This document shows positions 26,163 to 39,679 of a DNA stretch of 64,000 nt, in pieces; the first letter of the stretch is position 1; each line of letters begins with the position of its first letter. Origin of the DNA: Trametopsis cervina (Eukaryota; Basidiomycota; Agaricomycetes; Polyporales; Irpicaceae); the NCBI GenBank assembly GCA_022385755.1, contig MU278353.1, positions 829,000 to 892,999 of the forward strand. Direction: 5' to 3'. The position numbers and the translations under genes are program-made. Under the pieces are notes generated by a model. It was not told the origin of the DNA. It did not search any database and saw only the letters and a list, made by a program, of their open reading frames with translations.

Positions 26163-27791
26163 GTCGAAAGTCTTGAGGCTTGAGGTGGTCTCCGCCTACT
26201 AACTTTCAGTGGATAGACAGCTTACAGTTCCAGATTAAGGTTCAAACTCATTCAAGCTCCGGTTAAAGCACGTGTAGATTCACACGCTTTAAGCGCTAAC
26301 ATGTCTGGCGCTGTATCTGTCGCTGGCCACAGCCTCACCACCGATGAGGCTGAGACAGACCGTTGTGGTTAAATGCCCCTCTTGATCAACACATCCTACC
26401 TTAAACGCATCCAATAAACTTATACATTGCTACTCTGATGCTTCAGTACAACATCCATCAAGTGTCTACACTGGTTTCTGACTGTCAGTTGCACATCCTC
26501 ACTTAGGTAGTTCCAGCGCAGCGCGCAGATCGTTGAGCACCATTGACCTTCTTGATTAAGTGGTGCATGGCCTACGACAGTGTACAATTAGATTCCGTAA
26601 GTGACGGCTCGGGGTGTCCATCAAGGCAATGTGTTGCTGTCCTGAGATCACGGCAGCAACACATTATCTGGAGGGACCTACCAAACCGGCAGACCAGAAG
26701 TCATGATCTTCAATCGTTTTCAGCGATCCTCGATACACCACTGCTGGTCTGAATCTATCGGTGAGCACACCTCGCCTCAACCGCGTGTCTGCAGCACTAC
26801 GCTACCTTCCACTTTTCGACCTGACCATATCTCATATGCCTACAGGGCATATTTTCGGGAGGCTAACCAGAACGCATTACTGCAAAGCAGGCATTAAATG
26901 GCCTGGATCATACCGTCACTAGTGGTGGTTCTCGGAAGGCATGCACACCCCTGTGTCAAAATGCAACCCCAGCGAGGACAATTGAGCGAGAACCTTAACA
27001 TCTTCTTCCTTTCTAGGTCTACATATCAGACAGAGGGGTTGGAAGGTAACTGTACGTTGACCTCCTCTCATATGAAATACATGAACTCTGAAGCTATAAG
27101 CAGGAATGAGTTCACATCCGCTCGTCAACCAACGATCAAGTCACTCTATGCCAACAATTGCGACATTGCTGGCAACACTCGAAGCTAACTACGGGCTTGG
27201 GACGTCTACGGTACGCTCTTCGACACCGCGCACACAAATGATATATTGCACAACCCTCACAGGACATAAAGAGCACCAAGGTTTGTTTAAGTGACAAATG
27301 ACATGATCTATTCTTTCATCATTTAACAATGAGACGATCCGAAGAGCACTCGTGGACTGGACGCTCTCCAGTCTTGGATCTCTGGCGTGACTGACCCATC
27401 ACCTGGATTAGATTCCGCTCTTGATACCAACCCATGGCATGGTCGTAACGTGGAAGGGGTAGCAGTCTACACTTGGTCTATATCGAGACTCCACAGTGCA
27501 GCACTAATCGTTCCCGACATTGGTAGCATAGGCGCGCAGTAGCGTACACATGTCGGTTTTAGTGTGAACGTAGCTGAATTTTACACTTGTGCCGTTGATC
27601 TTTACGTTCTCGAAAAAGTATCCGACTCGACCTCTTACAGTGTCTGTTACTCAGGTGACACCTCGCGTTGATACCCATATGAAAGAATCAGATGTTACGT
27701 CTCTTGCACCCGGCAATGAACCATCCGACGTCGTAGACCTTCGCGCTGAAGCCTATTTCATTCTTCAACACACTTGCCCTACCCCTTGCAT
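26163..27791. other. Gene-poor region upstream of eS8 and of the dehydrogenase
   Basis: 1.6 kb. The first 150 bp upstream of eS8 contain a CACGTG at 26269-26274, plausibly a promoter element. The remaining sequence has only short, unrelated open frames, no tRNA-like arms and no recognisable transposon fragments. Confidence 0.45.
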
Positions 27792-29313
27792 ATGTCTGAG
27801 ACCAAGAATGCAACAAGCTACGGCGCAACGCTGTACAACGCCGTAAAAGTAGACGGGCAGGAGTTCCGTGACAGAACACTCGCACGCCTCAAGTCTATCC
27901 AAGGACACCTGGACAAAACGCCGAGAAGTGGTAGACTGCATGGCAAGGTCTGTATCATTACGGGTGTAGGATCTTTGAAGGGTATTGGGTGAGTGCCATG
28001 CATATGTACTGCATACGAAGCCTCTGAAAGTTCGCAACGTTCAGGCGTGCAAGTGCCTTGCTGTTTGCCCACGCAGGTAAGCATTACACAGCACCCGTCA
28101 TTTACGAAGTGGACACTAGGAGGGATATGCAGGGGCTAAACATTTATATTTACTCGACTTTGACGGCACGAACCTGCCTGAGCTGAAGACCACTATAGAA
28201 TCACGATTCTCCGATGTTAAGGTATATTTCGCGGCTACGTTTGAATGTGGCGCTAGCTGACATGAAGGAGTAGGCAACCGTAGTCCAAGGCGACGCAGCA
28301 GACGAGGAAACTATTGCTCAGCTATGTAAACGAGCTCTCCAGGAAGAGGGAAGACTTGACGTCTTCTTTGCCAATGTACGTTGTGAGAGCCCCGGTTCGT
28401 GGGCGTCGCAATTAACGATATTGCTCTAGGCAGGCGTGGCGACCATCGACCCATTAGAGAAGGTGACCACTGAGCAATTCATGCGCGTCATGCGCATAAA
28501 CACACTTTCGTACGTTTGATTCCCTTCAGCTACCTAGTTCGCAACGAGGCTTACTATTGTCAGATGCTTCCTTGCGATTAAGTATGGGTCAAATGCGATG
28601 TTGAAGACAAACCCTTCTCGCGGTAAGGAGCATACAGGAGGGAGTATCATCTTGACTGCGTCCAGTACGTGTATGTCATTCTCTGTATTGAACACTTTTT
28701 CTTACACGGGAGTATGGTATCAGTTGCCGGTATCCGCTCCGGCGCAGGCTCCTTGGATTGTACGTGTATATCCGTATTGAGACTCGAGCAGTGAGACTGA
28801 AATCACCGTTTTATAGACAGCGCAAGTAAAGCAGCGTAAGAGGAACTCTTCTTGCTAAGTGCATGAAACATGTTCTCATGCATAATGATAGCGTCAACAA
28901 CATGGCACACACTGCTCCATATCAGCTACGGAATACGGACATCCGTGTCAACTCTATCTGCCCTGGCATCATCGAAACAGGAATGACCGAGCCCACCTTC
29001 ACCTATGCAGCTGCAAGAGGCACGACCTACAAGGTCGGTCAGCTGAACGCACAAGGGCGTTGGGGTGTTGCAGAAGGTGGGTCAATTCTGCATGTCTCTG
29101 ATTACGGAGCGCTCAATGAAACCTTAGAAATCGGGAACACGGCCCTGTTTCTTGCTTCAGGTAAGAGAGTGCACCCTTATCCTGTGTACACTCCATCTTA
29201 TATATATCTCCGGCCCACACTCAGATGACTCCAGCTACGTGAATGGACAGAACCTTGCAGTTGACGGCGGACTGTCAGCCTCGCACCCTGTGGCAGCCGG
29301 AAGATGGGCCTAA
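27792..29313 (+). CDS. Short-chain dehydrogenase/reductase (SDR)
   Basis: NAD(P)-dependent oxidoreductase of the classical SDR family; substrate unknown. The ATG at 27792 (MSETKNATSYGATLYNAVK) starts a gene with about eight introns. The dinucleotide-binding glycine motif is ITGVGSLKGIG, with two extra residues compared with TGxxxGIG, as in several fungal SDRs. DVFFANAGVA gives the NAG motif. SIILTASS supplies the catalytic serine region. The catalytic Tyr and Lys are restored by splicing: LDY at the end of one exon joins SASK in the next (28764 to about 28817), giving YSASK. Then RVNSICPGIIETGMT and the C-terminal NGQNLAVDGGLSASHP. The stop TAA is at 29311-29313. Length is about 300 residues, normal for the family. 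The gene is isolated between gene-poor stretches, so context gives no clue to its substrate. Confidence 0.9.
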
Positions 29314-32300
29314 TCCGCGAGGCCAGTGACAGTGCAGAATTACATGTGCTAGATTCTTGTTGTGCTGTATCTTGTGTATGTGTATAAGAGAACAACGTAC
29401 CTCCCGAGTGTTTGTGGTGCTGTCATCCTTGCGTACTTCGTGCCCAACCCACACCTACTTGGTCAAGTTCTTCATGAATGGCAGACATGACATGACAGGC
29501 ATTATTCTCATGTCTTCCAAAATAGTATCTCAAGCGTTTCGAGGGGGAATTCATACGGAATATGAGGACAGTCAATTTTCCTCTGGTGAATTAAGTGAAG
29601 AGTAGAGTCCTGCAGGGCGGCTAGCCACTGTCGAATCCGACAGGTATCTTTACTACGGATCTGTGCGTCCTTGTGTCATGCCAAACTTTGATAGGCTTAT
29701 TGCCCCCAACGGAGGACCCAGCAACTTGATCACCATCCACCACCGTGAGCCTTGTCGTACTGGTCATCAATGCCTCGGCGAAGTCGTCGGTGAACCGGCT
29801 GTGAAGGGCAATACAAAGGACCGAGCTAAGCGAGGAACAAAAAGGGAAGTGATGGAGAATTGCCATAAGCGAGCAGCCCGGCAGCCATCTGACAGGAACG
29901 GTCACCAGAGGCTGTGAAAATACAGAGTGTGGTAAGTACTGTGGTTCGGAAAACGACGAAATTTTCCAGAGGATTGCTCACCAGTAGGATGACTCTTACT
30001 TGCAGTCACAGAGGCCAGGTGGCAACGATCACTGACGTGAGCACCGCAATGCTGGGTCTATTACGCAAGGTAGGGCCTTCTGGGTGTCTGTGTTATCGGT
30101 GTATACATTTCTGTGAGCTAATCAAGATGTTAGACGTGCAAGAACCCAGAAAAGACATCACACATATGCGACTGCGCCTATCCGGCAACCAAGAACATCT
30201 CATTGACGTGGTATTCTCACAGCAGCGCTCTGCAGACAGTAAGTTGGTCTATCCCATTTCACATAGAAAGGAGGTACTCAACGAGCTATGATTTGCGTGT
30301 CTTCTCGCAGAGGTTGCAATTGCCGTGCTGCGCATGCTACGCGGAAATTTCATTTTTTTGGCAATGGCGAAGATTTCGTATGCACTTCCGCTCCAAGCAG
30401 AAGAAACCGCTCCCCCACGTGAGACGGACGGTGGCCCTTGCTTGGCTTGAATCGTCTGCAAATCTTCCATTCTCATGGTATGTGCAGAACGCCCCAACTG
30501 GAGTATTCCAGGCAGGTCGCTGGCACATTCCACGAGAAGGAGGAGCCGCAGACCATACACCATGGCTGGCCAATTTTTGCGACCACTGGGGTTACATTCC
30601 TGCGTATACCCTGGGAGGAGCGTATTCAACACCGTAATTTGTCCCGCGGAAAGGTTGGAAGCTGGACATAGAATTCTTGCCAGGCCAAAAGTCGTACCGA
30701 TAAATCTTGGATTCCGGGACGAGTACTGCTATCGTAGCCCATTCCGTAAAACCGTCCCTTTTTCGTGAAAGAGGGGCGACGTGTGCGGAAGGGCGTAGGT
30801 GAGCTACGAGAGCCTCTCAAGTCACGAAAGAGTAATTTCGTCTGGTGGACAGGTTCAGCTCCTTATACCGTCGATAAAATATCGGAGATCGTGATCCAGA
30901 GGGGCGGTCGGAGTTGAGCACACCACGATCGCCGTAAGTATCACGTATTCCTCGCGGCCAGACGTTGAGAGGCGGGCTGACTCTGTTTAGGTTAGGCGAG
31001 ATTGAGGCGCACCGATACGTGAAGCCCTTCACCCAGTTTGAAGTCTACTCATTTCGGCTCGACGTTGCGAGATTATACACAGCCAGTTCGTCGCCTTTCA
31101 GAATTCATGATCCGCTCGCGGTGAGGAGTTTGGAACTTTAGCTTCCGTCAGCTTCCGTGATCAGCGAGCGTGGTCTGCGGGCCTCATTGAAGTGCGCATG
31201 TCGTCTATCATAGAGCATCTCCGAGTGGGATAGACATAGTTGAAGATTTACCGAACACAGATGCTCACGGTGAGAAACACTTAGATGTTACAATTTTCAG
31301 GTCTATCACTACTTGCACGCTGCATCGCGGAGGTCGACTGTAGGTGGCTGTACTTCGCAAACTGATCACGCCAATGTAGCCCTCCACTTTTTAAAATAGC
31401 AACGGCTGGCATCAACCCATATCTCTTACAGCCACATTTATCCCGCAAGCTTCGATCGGCGTTCCTGCCACGCAGACCAGTGCACTTGAGGCGATGACCA
31501 AGCGACTACGACCGTGAGGGTTACACACGGCCACTCACCCTGTTGGGAAAGCACTTATTCTCTACTGGCGAGTATCCAGTATTCTAGCTCTGAAACACGT
31601 TGCCTGGTATCAAGCAACTTGCTGGATGCGATAGGCAGTGAAAAAGCAGCACGACTCGGAAAGGGGAGCTACTGGGAGATGACCCACGACATGTCGGTAC
31701 GCACCCTGGCATTTTCCATGAGCCAAGGTTCTGACCTCATGTACAGCGTCATTGTAAATTTCGATTGAACGGTCGTTTGTGGAACTGCATCTCGGAAGCT
31801 TTGACAAGGATTATACTGGCAGCGCCACCCCCTTATAACAAAGTGAACATAGTAGCACTTCCATATGACTTCGCGTCGAGGTAACACCGTTGTGGCCTTC
31901 TAACGCATTAACTTATACGAGTCAGAGGAAGGTGTGTCCCTCGTTCATGCAAGATGCCTTACTCATAAGATTACAGCGCTCCGTAGACCGGCCCCTGTTC
32001 AAGATCTCAATATTGTCTCAATATCGAAATTCATGGGTTGCAAGATGAAAGTATGTTCACTCTCGTTCATCTCTCTTCCAACGTCGCACGTACTCTCAAT
32101 ACGACGAACTTCGCCGGGCGTCACTCGGCACAGAAGATTATGACGAACGTTCTAACGGTCTACAGCCCAGATGCTGCCTTTCTACAGTTTCACTGACTAG
32201 GGCTTCAACTTGAGGGGATTGTCCTTGAAGTGAATTGCAGCTGCATATGTCATTATTAGTGGTCAGTAGATCACTCGCGTGACCTTTCGATCGTCAGCCA

Positions 32301-32441
32301 TTAAGATGACGTTGATACAGTTCTCCCGTCAGCCACTTCTGAAGGTGACCTCACCATAGACTGTTGTCAACCGCAAGTGTAAAGTTCACTAACGGTTAGA
32401 AACACAGCGTCGACCCTCCTCTTCTTTTGCCATATACCACC
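29314..32441. other. Gene-poor 3.1 kb region
   Basis: No gene was recognised. Open frames up to 144 codons (for example plus strand 30203-30637, minus strand 30249-30632) carry no motif I know and overlap each other on opposite strands. A small imperfect hairpin lies around 30752-30780. No terminal repeats, reverse transcriptase, integrase or transposase motifs were seen, but decayed elements cannot be excluded by eye. Confidence 0.4.
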
Positions 32442-34592
32442 ATGTCCTCGCCCCCCAGACGCCAGCGCATATGCATCGTCGGTGCAGGTGCATCGGGAAT
32501 GTCTGCAGCTTACGCCTTCAGTCGCCACCCCGACAAATACGATGTGACCATCTTTGATAAGGAAGAGGTGGCGGGTGGAATGGCCACTTCCATCTCTATC
32601 GACGCTGACAAATATGGCGCATCTTACATTAACGACGGGGTACAAGGGTGCAGCCCCACATTCGCGAACACCATGCGTATGTTTCGCATGCTTGGCTTCG
32701 AGCCCACTGAAGTAGGAATGCAGTAAGGTTAAGCCCACATATTGTATCCCTCCGCTGAGTCTTTCCATGGATCCATAGAATCAGTTTCGGCAAGGGAGAA
32801 GACTTTTGGACGAATGTATTCCCAACGGAGCTAACATCAAAGTTTCAATCTGACATAGCAAAGTTCGGCCGCGTTTTGAAGACAATCAAGAAGTTTGAGA
32901 TTATATTCACCTTCATACCCGTACATGTGATGCTGAAGATATTCCGCTTCTCGAACGACTTCGGCGAGAAAATGGTGTATCCCTTGGTAGCCTTATTCTT
33001 TGGTACAGGAAACCAAACGCCATATATATCGTGCGCGATTTTGGTGTGTTACCCGAACTTGCTGCCTTTACTATGCCTATTCTGACGCGGAGATGTTCAT
33101 TAGGAGCGAGTGTTCATGGACCCGAGCATGCGGCTGTTTGAGTATAACGAGAAGAGTCTTCTCGCCAGTATTCCTACGATGCTCGCATTTCCCAAGGTCA
33201 GCTCACGATCAGACTCGGTGCCAGTCAACCTCTGACCTTTCTTCGTAGCTCCATGATTGTTACCAGGTGTGGCGCACAGTCTCATTTCGTGCTGGCATGT
33301 GCTGACCCTCATATGTCGATCAAGGCTTGGCGGGATGAGATCGCTTCCAGAAACAATGTGAAGTTTCAAATGAACCACGAGGTGTTGCAAGTCGTTTCCC
33401 GGAAGTCAAAATCTTCTTCCGGGGCGGTCGAGATAGAATATAAGGTTGCTTCCGACTCACTCGAAACGTCACCCCAAACTGCGTTCTTCGATCAACTTAT
33501 CCTCGCTATCGATGCGGATTCTTCTCTCAAGCTTCTGGGAAAAGAGGCCTCATTTTTAGAGAAGCGTGTATTGGGCAATGTGAAGTATCTGTATGACGTA
33601 ACTATCACGCACAACGATGTTGACTACATGAAGAAGGTGCGTAGGTGGCTGTGAACCCGGCTGTTTAGAACACTTACACGACGACAATGCAGAACTATGA
33701 GGTGCAATATAACCCGAGGCACAACGCCCCCATCCCGGAGACCGCATCCACAGACCAGCAGAAGGAGGCCAATGATGCATTCAAGTTCGCGGAGAGAAAT
33801 TTCAGGCCCCTCTATTACACACTGCAATATCCCGAGGATAAGTCTAAAATTGAGATGAGTTTTGACTTGACGCATTACCAGCCACAGTTCCGTGGTGAGA
33901 AGCCCAGAGGACCAATACGTCCGACCGATACATCAAACCACCGCAATGAGTGCATCCGGCTTCCGCACGAGGTAGAAGAAGCTGAAGGCGGTCAGGCTGG
34001 GACCTCGGCTCGAACAGGTGAAGATGCGCAGGGAACGCCCGAGCCTCCACTCGAGAACCATATCTTTCAAACCATCTTTCTCGACCGTGACGGGTCATCC
34101 AAGCTCTGGACGATTGACGGCATTCGTCAGGAAAAGCGGATACACGAGAAGTGGTGGAAACAGCAAAGCCACCGGTGGCAGCATTATGCCGGGACGGTGC
34201 CGTGGATGATGTTGATCAATGGGAAGAGGAACACGCAGTGAGTACGCAATGTTGTTGCCCGACTGCTCTCGCTGAACATTTCTTCGCACAAAGCTATGCC
34301 GGTGCTTGGTCGGGTAAATCCCTTTCACTGCCGTTTAAACGTGTTCCAACTCATGGCCTTTACGCTAGTCTTGAATATGCACGAGCTTGCAGTGACGTCC
34401 GGATTCGCGGCTGCTTACCAACTGGGGGCGGACTATCCTTTCAAAGGTGACCAGGAGTGTGAGAGACTATTCAAGCTCTACCTTGCTCTCAGCCACGGAA
34501 GTCGTATGGTGAGTACCTTGCAACATTGTGTTACCTGATGCTCAATGCCGTTATATCAGCGCAAGGAGGACAGGGGCGGAGTTTTAGGATAG
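32442..34592 (+). CDS. FAD-dependent amine-oxidase-like protein
   Basis: Flavoprotein resembling the predicted NAD/FAD-binding oxidoreductases of the flavin amine oxidase superfamily; substrate unknown. The ATG at 32442 (MSSPPRRQR) is followed by the ADP-binding Rossmann motif ICIVGAGASGMSAAYAF, then DVTIFDKEEVAGGMATS. An upstream TTG at 32427 is not needed. Further exons give KFGRVLKTIKKFEIIFTF, an active-region exon IKAWRDEIASRNNVKFQM, DQLILAIDADSSLKLLG, NVKYLYDVTITHND, and the C-terminal FAD-contact block YAGAWSVNPF with MHELAVTSGFAAAYQLGADY. A last intron leads to a short exon RKEDRGGVLG and TAG (34590-34592). About 560 residues. The gene converges with the transporter downstream; the stops are about 130 bp apart. 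Confidence 0.8.
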
Positions 34593-34723
34593 AATGAGGC
34601 ATTACGATTATATGTTTACCAGTGGGTTGTGTACATGTGTTACGTGAGTCAGTGTCATGGATTAGTCGTGTTAGTGGACTATGAAAATGTAGCGTGCGGA
34701 CGGATTCTGCATCGTCGATCTCA

Positions 34724-36798
34724 TCAATGGTCCTTTGGAGAAGACTTGAATGCAAAAGGGGATCTGTTTCTCATGCGCTCCCCAATGCTACCGAAGATGA
34801 ATCTACGGGCGCGATCGTCAGCCTGAATATGAACACACTGGAGTTGGAGATTGCTTACGGCAGAGGCGCCATAATAGTCATAAGGCCAGCTAATAACGCA
34901 GTAGCACCCACCGTCCCGAGTCTGTTGTACATCTGATTTGAAAACAAAGGAAAAGCCGCGGCAAAGGTTGTCCGCATGATAGCATTCCCAGTCAATGCTT
35001 CGGCGGCCATCGGGCGGAAGGCGGTTACCAGATACGTGAACACTGACGTGTACACATAACATATTCCGACACCAAAAGGAATCGAGGAGATGATAGGCGC
35101 GATCCAATGAACGTTCGCGTACGTGGTAAATGCCAGGCAGTACAGGCCTGTACGCAGCGCGTGAGTGCGGAACAATAAAGATGGGGGAGGGGCTCACTGA
35201 TCGGAATGAGCACTCCTCCAACCTTGCCCATCTCAAGCCACACTTCGGGAGGTGGGTTGCTCCCGAACTTACGGGCTCGCCTACGTGAAGTACTCAGAAT
35301 CTATCCTCTGGTTGATGACAGAAAACAAGTACCCATTCCAGATAAATTGGCTACTCATGGCTATTGCCAGGCCAACAACAACGCCAAGGAAGGTAAGCCC
35401 AACCTGCTCAGGTGTGAAGTGATGAATGCCCCCGAATATAATGGGGAAAACTTGAAAGACGAGATAGAGAATCCCGAGGATCAGGGACAGCCTTGCAAGC
35501 ATTTTGAGGACGTGTATTGCAGGATTCATGAGCAAAACACTTACCAGATGTCCAGTAGGAGTGCCATTCTGTCATGTATGATCAATTCTGTTTGAGGCGG
35601 CTGAGAATCTGCAAGATGCGATATGAAACGGAACAACGTACCGAATATACGCAGACAAAGGCCGCCTATCTTCTTCGAGAGGCTTACGCGTTCCTCCTTT
35701 TCTACCGGAGCAAAATAGCGCTCATCACCTGTGGTTGCACGCAGCCTGGGACCTTGTCAATCAAGTTTGTCGAGCACTGCCAATTTACTTACTTTTCCGC
35801 TTTCCTTCTCAGGATCACTGCCAGGTTTGTTTCTGGCACGCCAACATATAGTAGGATGGTCTGTACGAAGACCCACATGATCAAGACGCGGTATACCCAC
35901 CTCCATCCCGCTCGCTATAACTCTATCAGGCCCGAAGCATATATCGTACGAGCGAGTGGCATACCTGGTATACAAAGCTGTAAAAGCCTCAAGTCAACAG
36001 ATATTATCAACGCCATAAGACGTATTACACTCACCCACTCCAGATAGGAGTAGTCACAGGGCCTACAAAGGTCCCTATGGTGTATGCAGCCATCGGACTG
36101 TAAGGTTGAATCAGACTAGATACAGAAATTAAGTTTTGGCAGGCCACTCACGTTCCAACCTCCTCGTCACTGAATAAATCACTTATAGTAGCACCGCCGA
36201 TGCTCAGGAAAGCTGAGCCGCAGCATCCACCCAAAAATCTGAAAACGAGATGAACCGCTGCGAAGCGTTAGTGTTGCGTCTTCGTCGAATTGCCGCAGAT
36301 CTACTTACCAAGGCTATGCGAGAATGCGACGGGGAAGGTAAATGCGAATAGCAGACTGAAGGAGGTTATGTAGATAATTCGTTGGCCCAAGATGGCCGCC
36401 AAAGGTCCGACTAGCATAGGACCCATGCCGAGACCGAGAACAAATATCGTTACTGATAGCGTAGCGACTTCCATGGACACGCCGAACTCGCTGGCCACAT
36501 CGACTTCTACAGTGGATGCCTACACGTTTTTCGTGAGCTATGTTATCAGTGGATCGAGCGATACATTGCTTACCATAGCAGAGGCACCTGTCACACAGAT
36601 AGCACCTCCAATTACTATGAACCCAGCGGCCCATCTGCGCCAGAGAGGGAGAAGTTTAGGGTCTTCGTCTGGTCCGAGAGTAACCTCGTAAGACTCGGGT
36701 GGATGACCCGACACATCTTGCCCGGGTATGGCGCGGCTGATTGAGCTTGCAATAGATTCTTTCTCGACGGTTTGCTGCTGTTCTGGCCCAGGTGGCAT
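34724..36798 (-). CDS. Major facilitator superfamily transporter (DHA1-type drug/polyamine family)
   Basis: Twelve-helix proton antiporter-type membrane protein; substrate unknown, probably an efflux pump of the plasma membrane. The ATG at 36798 begins MPPGPEQQQTVEKESIASS, a polar cytoplasmic N-terminus. The first helix is AAGFIVIGGAICVTGASAM. EFGVSMEVATLSVTIFVLG and LVGPLAAILGQRIIYITS give helices 2-3 with the family loop. FLGGCCGSAFLSIGGATISD and MAAYTIGTFVGPV follow. The C-terminal helices include IAPIISSIPFGVGICYVYTS and ATALLAGLMTIMAPLP, joined over an intron (acceptor CGTAG) to FIFGSIGERMRNRSPFAF, with the stop at 34724. The C-terminal P-x-x-F and GxRxRxRS pattern is typical of fungal DHA1 transporters. 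Many short introns are present. Confidence 0.88.
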
Positions 36799-37974
36799 GG
36801 TGAAGGAGTAATTGTGGAGTGGGCTGAAGGTGGGCTAGGCAAGACCAGCTCCGTATGGTGCTGATCCAGCTTTATACCGCTCCTGCTTGATCCCATTGAA
36901 AAATATTTACATTATATCCTGGACGTCCGACATCGCATATCGGAGAAGTACAAGTAAAGCGCACTTTATTCGCGGCGTTGTATCGGCGAGCGCGGGACAT
37001 GGCGCACATCGCGTCAATTTTCAAGCTCAATGGTTGACGACGATGGCTGCCTTTTTAGGCCAGTAAGTCACAGGCGCAGCAGATGCAGGCTCTGCAATTT
37101 GGCGTTGAGTTTAGCTTCGAGAGACTTTCTAGACCGGTAGTTTGATTCAGTCTGGAACAATGTTTATAAGAGTTGTAGGCACGTACATATGCGTTCCGGG
37201 CGGATAATGCGTTCTGCCTGGTGGACCACACCAAGCTACCTGAAAAGGCCAGACAGTCGCACGGTTTGGCCTTACTAAACAACGCACTAAGCACGTACAC
37301 GAGTGTTATTATGCGGGAGTCACGGAACTGGGATCTTTGGTCTCTGCTCTCCATCATCATCATAAACTGGACCTTAATGCAGGCATAACCAACTTACTTA
37401 ACCTTAGCATTGAGCGTGCATTTCACATCTGTATCCGTCATTCCGGCCTTTTGATAATGAACGCTTGCAAGAGCTACTTCCCGGCTTTGATAGAGAGAAA
37501 AGCATGTGAGAAAGGATCTCGCTTTGCTGAAATAGTGGGATATCGTGGCCTGAAAGTGCCCGGTCAAACCTGTCGGTTCATGTGCTCGGGGATGTACGGA
37601 AGTCGTGCGTGCTAAGTAGCGATCCTGAATTGCAGATGTGCCATCGCAACATTTCCATCAAGGCGTCATCGCGATCGGACGACCTTCTGCGATTTGGGCT
37701 GCTAAATCCATTAGGCCCCGTAAAGCTGCTTACTGTAGAGCTTGGAGCCCGAGGTCTTGCGGCTCATATCTGGAACAGAAACGGTCAGCAGGCCCTGTGC
37801 TGATGCGGGGAGATGCTGTGTATAGCCCCCACGCTATCAATATCTGCTGATCTGGTGTATTGAAGAAGTAAGCTATATAGATTAGCATTGACGATAGCAA
37901 GATCGAAAGCAGCGACAGCAGGCTACAGCTCGCCCACTTAATGATTACACAAGATCAAGTCCGTTCTAGATAAC
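36799..37974. other. Intergenic region, no gene seen
   Basis: 1.2 kb upstream of the transporter and downstream of the FKBP gene. Short open frames (37.05-37.85 kb) show no motifs. AT-richer than its neighbours near 36.9-37.0 kb. Confidence 0.45.
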
Positions 37975-39462
37975 CTAAGTAGAAATTTTGACAAGCTTAA
38001 CATCTGATATGTGATACATGAGTCGAGAAGATACCAGGCATGCATAAATAGTGCTTACCGAAGGTCAAGGTGGAACTCGGTGGGATGCCAGATTGTTTGC
38101 GCTTGCCGTATCCCATATTCGGAGGAATAACCAGCACGCGCTCACCACCGGCCTTCATACCCACAATACCAACGTCCCAACCCTTGATCACGTCTCCGTC
38201 ACCGAGAGTAAACGTAAACTGCGGCGCGGGTCAATCACAAATACACGTCGAAGTCAACTATAAGACAGACCGGTTTCCCTTTGGTATTGGAGTCAAACAC
38301 CGTGCCGTCGTCTAGCTTTCCGGTATAACGCATGTGCACAGTATCTCCTTTCTTGGCTTCGGGACCTGTCCCGGGAGCGGTGTCCTTCACCTTGACACCC
38401 CCTGCTATCTCTTTGAAGGCATCGCTGGGGGTTGATTTTGATGCATCCTTCTTCTTCCCAGCATCATCTCCTTTCTCCTTTTCTTTCTTCTCTTTCTTGT
38501 CCTTCTTTTTGTCCTTCTTCTTTTCCTTCGTCCCTTCGGTAACTGTACTCTCTCCACCTACAAGGACGGGTTGTCCACCCTCCGCCTTCAGCTTCTTCAA
38601 CTTCTTCTTTTCCGCCTTTGAGGTCTCGTCGGCCTGTGCACCATCGCCCTCAGACTCGAGCTGACGCTTCTTGGATTCCTTGGCAGTTTTTGCTTTCTGT
38701 TTTGGCTCTTCCATTCTACCAACTGGTAAGTGCGTGACCACGATGCCAAAAGAGATGCATGACGTACACGACATCACTGTCTTCATCGAGTCCTAACTCA
38801 TCAGCTTCGACCTCGACATCCGAGCTGACATCTTCCAGACGTAGAGCTTCTTCTTCATCAGGTATCCCCAGTTCATCGTCAGACGGAGGGTCGTCTTGGC
38901 GGACTTGGTCTGAAGCACGTTGGATGGGATAAATAAATGCGAAAGTACAACACGTACCGACAAAGTTCCCGTTCAGATATATGATGCTTCACGTTGTGAT
39001 GTTGAGTTCAAGGTATAATGAATGAAACTGCGATGACTGACTTTTTGCCCGTGTTTTCAAACGCCACAACTTGGCCACCTTCCAGAATAATGTTCAAAGC
39101 AGCTTGTTCAATCTAAAGCTATTGTCAGCATATCTACAGAATGCACCGCATTAATCCAGATTAACTTTGCCTGGTGTGAGCGAGCAAAGCACGGTGGCCG
39201 CAGGTTCAAGCTTGAGGTCTTCATCATCATCCTCGTCGTCTTCTGATGGGCATGGAGCGCTATAGATAAGTCTAACAGAGGATCTAGCATTGGAGTCTGC
39301 AAGCTCGTCACCGAGAGCAGCACTGGTGATCTTGAGGTCGGCCGGAGGGGCGTACTCGATGGGTTCGCCAGGATTGAGAGCTTGGCTCCTGAGACTGCGG
39401 TCAGCATTCATAGATAACAGCATAGTATAGTTGCTTTACCAAACAGCAATTGCGACTGCCAT
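37975..39462 (-). CDS. Nucleolar FKBP-type peptidyl-prolyl isomerase (Fpr3/Fpr4-like)
   Basis: Proline isomerase with an N-terminal nucleoplasmin-like domain; yeast Fpr3/Fpr4 act on chromatin and rDNA. Exon 1 encodes MAVAIAVW and joins over an intron to [19 protein letters not shown], the nucleoplasmin-like fold start. An acidic stretch [37 protein letters not shown] and [16 protein letters not shown] follow. The middle is acidic then strongly basic (many KKK/KDKK repeats, about 38.45-38.65 kb), suited to nucleolar targeting. The C-terminal FKBP domain has [40 protein letters not shown], and [20 protein letters not shown] with the final exon [10 protein letters not shown] and TAG (37977-37975). 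Domain order and the roughly 380-residue length fit the family. Divergent from the FIT gene. Confidence 0.93.
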
Positions 39463-39679
39463 TGCACGACAGTTCGAAATTCTGAGGCTGAGTTATGTCG
39501 GTGGCAGGAGCGCGAGAGCTTTGGGCAGAAACTGTCACATCGTCACAGCGCGCGACCCGGCACGTGAACGCGTCAGATACGTCACCTCCACGCGCAATTG
39601 GTGTGGCGCGCTCGGGAGAACGAATACGTCTACCCGTTCCCTTTTCTACAACCACCACCCCAACTAGTCACCGCTGCAG
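39463..39679. promoter_or_regulatory. Bidirectional promoter of the FKBP and FIT genes, with CACGTG
   Basis: Only 217 bp separate the two start codons, so both genes must share this space. It contains CACGTG at 39561-39566 and a CRE-like ACGTCA just downstream, in a GC-rich core; pyrimidine-rich sequence leads into the FIT ATG. Motif matches only; which gene they serve is unknown. Confidence 0.5.

Noticed and set aside
30203..30637. 144-codon plus-strand frame in the gene-poor region
   Set aside because: A stretch (GYIPAYTLGGAYST) looks protein-like, but no family is recognised, the opposite strand is also open, and no start or splice context supports it.
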